A stretch of 64,000 bases of DNA from Bradyrhizobium sp. CIAT3101 (GTDB lineage: Bacteria; Pseudomonadota; Alphaproteobacteria; Rhizobiales; Xanthobacteraceae), in assembly GCF_029714945.1 (NCBI RefSeq), contig NZ_CP121634.1:62001-126000 (forward strand), written 5' to 3'. The notes beneath the pieces are model-generated. The model worked only from the letters and a program-made list of their open reading frames with translations. It did not search any database and had not been told where the DNA came from. Positions 59,709 through 64,000 of the stretch are shown here, piece after piece (position 1 is the stretch's first letter; the number at the start of each line of letters is the position of its first letter). The translations under genes were made by a program, and so were the position numbers.

Positions 59709-60262
59709 TGATTCAGAAAGTCACGCAGCTCGTTCGACAGTAAGACAGCGAGGGCATCGAGCGATGCCTCATTCGAAACGTGGAGCGCCGCAGACTCCAT
59801 TGCTTTGTCTGTGCGCAATGTGCAGCGCTCCACCTCGTCTCTTTCAAGCAGTTCTTCTCGAGAAAGCGCTTTGCTAGGTCGACTGGCCACCCGTTCGGCT
59901 CGAACATCGAAACTTGCCTCGATGGAAATGAGAAGGGCTTCGCGATCACAGTGCAAACGATAGTGATTAAACTCTTCAATGTTGCATACGGCATCGATGA
60001 GTACCGCCTTGTCCGATCCGAGTTCGCGAACAATTTGCGGGGTGGCCAAGTGGGCGAGAGCCGCCATACCATGCTCGTGACGCAATTGAAGTCTGACTGA
60101 TTTTTCGCTTGCCGGGCCGGGTGGGAGGCCACGTCTAAGCACCTCATCGCCTACAATCCGACCGACATACAAAATGCTGCCGGCGCACTTCTTTTGAATT
60201 ATTTCGAGCGCTGTTGTCTTGCCCGCCCCCGAATATCCCGTGATAGCAATCAGACGCGTCAT
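59705..60262 (-). CDS. P-loop kinase/ATPase of unknown substrate
   Basis: This 185-aa protein has a Walker A loop GYSGAGKT (residues 9-16) and a Walker B-like VLIDAVCNIEEF. The layout, with an Arg-rich LID-like segment (DVRAERVASRPSKALSREEL), resembles dephospho-CoA kinase or nucleotide kinases of the AAA_18 type. The nearest functional clue is its operon: it starts 12 bp after the DUF3850 gene and follows the FAD/GAF gene. A role in phosphorylating a nucleotide or cofactor is inferred. Confidence 0.75.
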   Translation of the reverse strand: MTRLIAITGYSGAGKTTALEIIQKKCAGSILYVGRIVGDEVLRRGLPPGPASEKSVRLQLRHEHGMAALAHLATPQIVRELGSDKAVLIDAVCNIEEFNHYRLHCDREALLISIEASFDVRAERVASRPSKALSREELLERDEVERCTLRTDKAMESAALHVSNEASLDALAVLLSNELRDFLNH

Positions 60263-60274
60263 AACCGACCGCAG

Positions 60275-60592
60275 CTAATGTGGAATTGGAGATATGCTCA
60301 AAATACAGAAGTTAGGATGCAATGCCTCCTTAGATAGAGCGCAGGGAAGGTTGGCTGAAGTAATATAGGTCACTTCCACCGTCAGCGTACGACCTGTGAA
60401 AGCGTCCCTTTGCGGATCGTACTCTTCCAGCACTAGGGTATCACCCACCCGGAAATTGCGGTCATCAGCCCTGCGTAAATCATGCTTCTTTCGACCGGCT
60501 ACAATTTCGTTGAAGAACTGCGGCCAGCATTTGAGATGGTGAGTGATATTCGCGACGCTAGCGAGCGGCACTTGGTTTGCTTGATTTAGCAT
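60275..60592 (-). CDS. DUF3850 (ASCH/PUA-like) domain protein
   Basis: This 105-aa protein matches DUF3850: HHLKCWPQFFNEIVAGRKKH, then RADDRNFRVGDTLVLEEYDP, FTGRTLTVEVTYI and a final FCILSI strand. The fold is related to ASCH domains, which bind RNA or modified nucleotides, and is common in phages. Its start overlaps the end of the FAD/GAF gene by 7 nt, so the two are translationally coupled. Exact ligand is unknown. Confidence 0.82.
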   Translation of the reverse strand: MLNQANQVPLASVANITHHLKCWPQFFNEIVAGRKKHDLRRADDRNFRVGDTLVLEEYDPQRDAFTGRTLTVEVTYITSANLPCALSKEALHPNFCILSISPIPH

Positions 60593-62742
60593 TTTTTGTC
60601 CTCCGACTGCGGTGGAGCAAAGTCGGAATAGTCGAAATTGAGCTGGAGTGGTCCCGTACTACGCGGAGCTTCGATTTTCGCCACTGCTTCAAAGGCGTCG
60701 CTTACTGCAGGCGGAATCTCCCGCCGCATGCATTCTGTTGTCGAAGTACGCGACAGATGCTGGTTGCGGATTCGATTAAATCCATCTCGCTTCTCAATTT
60801 CAGTCAGGAAGCGTTGAGCCAATACTACGAGCTCCTGAAGCTCCTCGTCCGAAACGAAGAAATCGTCTGCTTCGCTGTCTACATATATGACGCCTATTAC
60901 TGGCGTTTGCAAGCTGTAGTGGGTTTCGGGCTCGAGAAGTGGAATGGCCAACACAAATCTTACTTTGCGCGACATCGGGCGTGACGCCATTTCCAGATTC
61001 AGCTCGCCTGTAGCTTGATTCAGACGCTCCGCGCTCACGCCCTTTACCATTCGAATTATCTTTCTGGTCCCATATGCTAGCCCGATGGTCGCATTGTCAT
61101 TCGGGAACGTGCGCCCAGCCGTGGCTTCGCTCCCTTCTACTTCGAAATCACTCGCGTAATCGCAAGTTTGCTGAAGAAGCTCTTCATCTTGGATGATCAC
61201 AGTGCGGTGCAGGGTCACTCTGAGCCGAGACCGGTCAAAGTGATGTGCTCGAATTACACCCGCTATTGCTGAGCTGAGGGTGGTTCCAAGAAGAGAAATG
61301 GCATCCGGAAGGTACTCCTTGCGCCATTCTCTTTTCAATTCGGGAGGCAATCCGCTGGCGAGCTTCTTCGGCCCTGGATAGCCAAAATAACCCCCCTCCC
61401 AATGTGGGACGTCGGATTGCTTGTGCTGAGCCAACGCAACTGCGGTTGTTGGAAGTCCGGCGCGCAACCGCTCAGACAACAATCTGCGAAGCTGTTGTTC
61501 CGGTTTGACCCCGTGCCTTTTGACGTATCGATCATCGTCAATGCCGTGCTCAGCCCTGAGCTGATCCTCATCCGCGGTGGTCGGCACGAACCCTCCGCAT
61601 CTGTAGAGAAGGTAGATGAGTAGCTTGTTCTGAAACGATATCCTGGCCGTAGCGGGTTCAAAGAGCTGAGCAAACTTCTCAACAAGGAGGTGTAAAATGA
61701 CTGCCGTGTCTCGTCGCAATCGATTGCGAAGCTGATTCAGCAATTCGTCGTACTCACCGACACACGCGGCTTGAAGGGCTTCGAAGTCATTGAACAAGTC
61801 GCGATAGTTCAAGTCTTGATGTCTTGTTTCTAAGTGCTTGAGCCGCTCGACCAACGCGGACTTGCCAGCAAATAGCTCTTCGAGGATTCGGTCTTGTCTG
61901 TATTGCGAGATGCACAAGCGCAACACATCAATCATGGCTCCATCGCCCTGGCCAGAAACAAGATAGTTTCGACGAGGGTGATGCAGGCTTGGTTGCGCGA
62001 AGGTTTCGTTTCGCCAGTAGGAACTAGAGCCGGTCTCGACACCAAAGCCCACGGCTAGGACGACAATGTCGAAGTCTGCAGACCTTCCCTCGGTGGCGCC
62101 TCGATGGTTTGTCTTAGCTGTGCCATCAACATCTCGAAGCTCACCGATCCATTCAATATGAAATTGACCTATGCCGGTATGGTGCTCATCGATGTGGAGA
62201 TGCCTAGCATTGCAGTACAGATGAATATTCGACTTGTCTTTGGCGAGGCGTGTCCATTCCGTGAGCACCTGGACAACAACATCCGACGCGCGAGCCGCAG
62301 TCCAATTCATGACAGGCAGCATGGCCGCGCCAACCTGGCTCCCCTCGCGAGGCCAGTTGTAAATATGGGGATGAAGCCATCGTGAATCGCTGCCCTGTTG
62401 GAGAGGAAGAAGGGTGTCACGCTCTTCAAACAAGAAAATTTCCGCGTTGACGTTTTTTTCGAGAAGACCTGCCGCGAACGTCAGCCCGGCAAATCCACCT
62501 CCCACGATCGCGATCTTCTTTTTCTCAAGGTTTTCACTGCAATTGATCGCTTCTGATTCGACCAAAGCCCAGACAAGATTGAGAGCCCGAATCTGTTGAC
62601 TTAGAACGGTGACCCCGGAGTCGTAAGTGCCGATTGAGTAAAGTGGGTGCGACAGTATTCGATAGCTATTCAGAGTCTGCTGGAATTGTGACATTGACAT
62701 CAGACGCTCACACACTGATCTAGTGTTGGCCTTACCTTCCAT
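60586..62742 (-). CDS. FAD/NAD(P)-binding protein with GAF-like C-terminal domain
   Basis: This 718-aa protein is the first gene of the island operon. Residues 1-70 form an N-terminal segment (TYDSGVTVLSQQIRALNLVW). A dinucleotide-binding fold follows with KIAIVGGGFAGLTFAAGLLE (Gly81-Gly83, Gly86), an acidic FEE at the second strand, and LPLQQGSDSRWLHPHIYNWP. A middle helical region (about 270-460) is unassigned. From about 480 to 670 the pattern (GRTFPNDNATIGLAYGTRKI; VRFVLAIPLLEP; VIGVIYVDSEADDFF) fits a GAF domain. Start is 62742 or 62700; neither has a strong SD. It may be a redox- or ligand-sensing enzyme; the function is unknown. Confidence 0.8.
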   Translation of the reverse strand: MEGKANTRSVCERLMSMSQFQQTLNSYRILSHPLYSIGTYDSGVTVLSQQIRALNLVWALVESEAINCSENLEKKKIAIVGGGFAGLTFAAGLLEKNVNAEIFLFEERDTLLPLQQGSDSRWLHPHIYNWPREGSQVGAAMLPVMNWTAARASDVVVQVLTEWTRLAKDKSNIHLYCNARHLHIDEHHTGIGQFHIEWIGELRDVDGTAKTNHRGATEGRSADFDIVVLAVGFGVETGSSSYWRNETFAQPSLHHPRRNYLVSGQGDGAMIDVLRLCISQYRQDRILEELFAGKSALVERLKHLETRHQDLNYRDLFNDFEALQAACVGEYDELLNQLRNRLRRDTAVILHLLVEKFAQLFEPATARISFQNKLLIYLLYRCGGFVPTTADEDQLRAEHGIDDDRYVKRHGVKPEQQLRRLLSERLRAGLPTTAVALAQHKQSDVPHWEGGYFGYPGPKKLASGLPPELKREWRKEYLPDAISLLGTTLSSAIAGVIRAHHFDRSRLRVTLHRTVIIQDEELLQQTCDYASDFEVEGSEATAGRTFPNDNATIGLAYGTRKIIRMVKGVSAERLNQATGELNLEMASRPMSRKVRFVLAIPLLEPETHYSLQTPVIGVIYVDSEADDFFVSDEELQELVVLAQRFLTEIEKRDGFNRIRNQHLSRTSTTECMRREIPPAVSDAFEAVAKIEAPRSTGPLQLNFDYSDFAPPQSEDKKC

Positions 62743-62968
62743 TGATAGCGCATTGTGTGCTGCCTCCCGGCCATTTCGATTTGCATGTAGGCTTAGTCAA
62801 AGAGCGCCAGACCGAAAGCATCTCTATGCCTTCGATATCCGCCAAACGACTACAGGTCCTAGGACAATCAGAGATTTCATCGCTCGCCAAACACTATAAA
62901 TCTCGGGCACTAGGGGAAGCTAGTCAATAAAGGAAGACCGAAATGCAATCGTTGTCGTAACTGATGAG

Positions 62969-63098
62969 ACCCGGCTGTTCCCCGAAGCCCCGAAGCGCTC
63001 CATGCCGCCGACGGCACGCCGATCATGCTGACCGACAGCCGCGAAGCCGCAGTGGCGAATGCCTGGAGCAACGAGTTGCAGGCGGTGAGCGTGCACTG
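62969..63098 (+). pseudogene. Degenerate 3' fragment of the DUF1150 gene
   Basis: This stretch matches 58880-59036 closely (TTCCCCGAAGCCCCGAAG, then GCCGCCGACGGCACGCCGAT) but lacks the 5' half of the gene, a 25-bp internal segment and one further base, so the frame is broken and no start remains. It is the right-hand copy left by the event that placed the island. Confidence 0.9.
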
Positions 63099-63129
63099 AG
63101 TGCACGCGCGTCGCACGACTAGAAATTTG

Positions 63130-63163
63130 GCGGGCATGCCTTCGCACGAAGGCATGCCCGTTT
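63130..63163 (+). terminator. Second copy of the DUF1150 terminator
   Basis: CGGGCATGCCTTCG and CGAAGGCATGCCCG are perfectly complementary (the wobble of the left copy is an A-T pair here), then TTTT. It lies 28 bp before the GNAT gene and could shield it from read-through. Confidence 0.85.
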
Positions 63164-63190
63164 TCATTTGTGCCGCGCCGCTGCTAGACG

Positions 63191-63703
63191 ATGGCCATGG
63201 ATCAGCAGATGCCCATCGCGATTACGACATCCGAGTTGTCGCCCGGCGAGAAGCTGGCCGAGAGCATGCTCGCTCTCAACAACAGCCATGCAGAGGAATT
63301 GTCGTGGCTTGAGCGCGAGCGGATGCAGGACCTCGTCGCGCAGGCCTTCTACGCGCGCAGGATCGGCCATCTCGATGCCTTCCTGATCGCACTCGATCAG
63401 GACGGGCGATACGACAGCCCGAACTTCCTGTGGTTTCAAGCGCGCTACGCGCGCTTCGTCTATGTCGACCGGATCGTGGTCGCAGCAACCGCACGCGGCA
63501 TGGGATGCGCGCGCCGGCTTTACGCCGACCTGTTCGATCGCGCGGTCGAGGCCGGCCACGATCGCATCGTTTGCGAAGTCAATCGCATGCCGCCGAATCC
63601 GGCCTCGGACGCTTTCCACGCCGCCCTCGGATTTACCGAGGTCGGTAGCGCGAGCATCCACGACGGAAGCAAGACGGTCCGCTACCTCTCGCGCCAGCTG
63701 TAG
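63191..63703 (+). CDS. GNAT family N-acetyltransferase
   Basis: This 170-aa protein has a long N-terminal helix region followed by the GNAT core: RFVYVDRIVVAATARGMGCA is the strand and acetyl-CoA loop (motif A, R-G-x-G), and FHAALGFTEVGSASI the typical C-terminal turn. The substrate is unknown. It belongs to the core genome side of the island boundary and was presumably the original neighbour of the DUF1150 gene. ATG at 63191 or 63197 are both possible. Confidence 0.85.
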   Translation: MAMDQQMPIAITTSELSPGEKLAESMLALNNSHAEELSWLERERMQDLVAQAFYARRIGHLDAFLIALDQDGRYDSPNFLWFQARYARFVYVDRIVVAATARGMGCARRLYADLFDRAVEAGHDRIVCEVNRMPPNPASDAFHAALGFTEVGSASIHDGSKTVRYLSRQL

Positions 63704-63747
63704 ACGCGGTCCCGGACCACGAAGAGGTAGCGCCCGCCAGGTTCGAA

Positions 63748-64000
63748 TCAGGCTGCCGGTAGCTTTGCCTTGCGCAGATAGGGCAGCACGGTGACGAAGG
63801 AGCCGAAACGCTTGGCGGCCTCCTCGTCCGACACCGACGCCGCGATCACGACATCTTCGCCTTGCGTCCAGTCGGCGGGCGTCGCCACCGGGAATTTGGC
63901 CGTGAGCTGCATGGAATCGATGACGCGCAGGATTTCCCGGAAGTTGCGCCCGGTCGTCATCGGATAAGTCAGCACCAGCTTGATCTTCTTGTCGGGGCCG
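63748..64000 (-). CDS. Peroxiredoxin, 1-Cys (Prx6) type, C-terminal part
   Basis: The frame is open to the window edge, so the N-terminal part with the peroxidatic Cys lies outside. The visible 83 codons read GPDKKIKLVLTYPMTTGRNF, then the C-terminal TPADWTQGEDVVIAASVSDE, characteristic of 1-Cys peroxiredoxins that reduce H2O2 and alkyl hydroperoxides. It would be the third peroxide-defence locus of the window after katG/oxyR and ohr. It converges with the GNAT gene (44-bp gap). Confidence 0.92.
   Translation of the reverse strand, partial: GPDKKIKLVLTYPMTTGRNFREILRVIDSMQLTAKFPVATPADWTQGEDVVIAASVSDEEAAKRFGSFVTVLPYLRKAKLPAA

Larger units (their letters stand above)
59102..63163. mobile_element. 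Accessory island (about 4.06 kb) inserted at the 3' end of the DUF1150 gene
   Basis: The region between the left repeat and the end of the right repeat is visibly richer in A and T than its flanks and uses rarer codons. It contains a convergent NUDIX gene and a minus-strand operon of an FAD/GAF protein, a DUF3850 protein and a P-loop kinase. It ends in a degenerate second copy of the DUF1150 3' end and terminator. No integrase, transposase or tRNA is seen, so the mechanism of insertion is unknown; the duplicated gene end resembles the scar of site-specific or homologous integration. Confidence 0.75.
62969..63163. repeat. Right direct repeat bounding the island
   Basis: Degenerate DUF1150 3' end plus terminator, matching 58880-59101 in the same orientation. 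Similarity stops on both sides with the CCCGTTTT of the hairpin. Confidence 0.9.
62743..63190. other. Gap holding the island operon promoter and the right repeat
   Basis: This 448-bp stretch contains, from left: AT-richer sequence that should hold the promoter of the minus-strand operon, a short plus-strand open frame (62742-62930) without recognisable family, the degenerate DUF1150 copy (62969-63098) and its terminator. The GNAT gene promoter must lie in or before the right repeat. Confidence 0.6.

Noticed and set aside
62742..62930. Short plus-strand frame (62 codons) between the FAD/GAF gene and the right repeat
   Set aside because: It overlaps the operon start and lacks an ATG start, a ribosome binding site and any recognised family. 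It might be a transposase or regulator remnant, but nothing supports that.
59102..63163. The island as an insertion sequence or prophage
   Set aside because: No transposase, integrase, terminal inverted repeat pair or phage structural gene is visible; only the duplicated gene end marks it as inserted.

Overview
The window is a high-GC alphaproteobacterial chromosome segment, almost certainly from Bradyrhizobium or a close relative. The clearest marker is a 163-aa Irr protein with the heme regulatory motif around Cys29 and the HHH motif at 117-119, as in the characterised B. japonicum Irr. The gene order ubiE-ubiB-coaBC-dut, divL-tsaE/amgK-murU-addB-addA-trxA, folC-accD-trpABF and ihfB-sppA-rpsA-cmk-aroA, and the dispersed palindromic repeats, fit the same group. 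Most of it is ordinary core genome.

Layout. 1-9.1 kb: 3' end of pnp; katG divergent from oxyR (peroxide defence); a GNAT and a GST; the fabA-fabB-fabI fatty-acid operon divergent from irr. 9.1-18.5 kb: mixed single genes, namely an SH3 protein, a 2-hydroxyacid dehydrogenase, a LysR/aldo-keto reductase divergent pair, a MoeB-like enzyme, a secreted trypsin-fold protein lacking its catalytic His, gamma-glutamyltransferase and a ParA-like ATPase. 18.5-24.4 kb: a GNAT, mutM, then ubiE-ubiB-coaBC-dut; this CoaBC carries an N-terminal ribbon-helix-helix domain with two palindromes just upstream. 24.8-37.4 kb: divL (Tyr at the phospho-acceptor position), a TsaE-AmgK fusion, a PilZ protein, murU, addB, addA, trxA. 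37.4-44.7 kb (minus strand): SRPBCC protein, phosphoesterase, folC-accD, trpA-trpB-trpF, a LapA-like membrane protein, ihfB. 44.9-50.1 kb (minus strand): sppA, rpsA, cmk, aroA. 50.2-53.6 kb: FYDLN-acid protein, tRNA-Ala(GGC), a small GIY-YIG gene, the ohrR/ohr pair and a CoA-transferase. 53.8-58.0 kb: ugpBAEC glycerol-3-phosphate importer with a candidate Pho box. 58.2-59.1 kb: an hsp20-DUF1150 heat-shock unit with a sigma-32-type promoter and a hairpin covering the ribosome binding site.

The accessory region is 59.10-63.16 kb. A lower-GC insert of about 4 kb sits exactly at the 3' end of the DUF1150 gene and is bounded by two copies of that gene's 3' end and terminator. It carries a minus-strand operon encoding a 718-aa FAD/NAD(P)-binding protein with a GAF-like C-terminus, a DUF3850 (ASCH-like) protein and a P-loop kinase, plus a convergent NUDIX hydrolase. 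No integrase, transposase or known defence gene is visible. This is the best candidate here for an undescribed system, possibly nucleotide or redox sensing; its function is unknown. Beyond the island are a GNAT gene and the 3' end of a 1-Cys peroxiredoxin gene.

Genes often sit in tight overlapping pairs, so many promoters can be placed only in the larger gaps. All family assignments come from reading motifs; no database search was possible.
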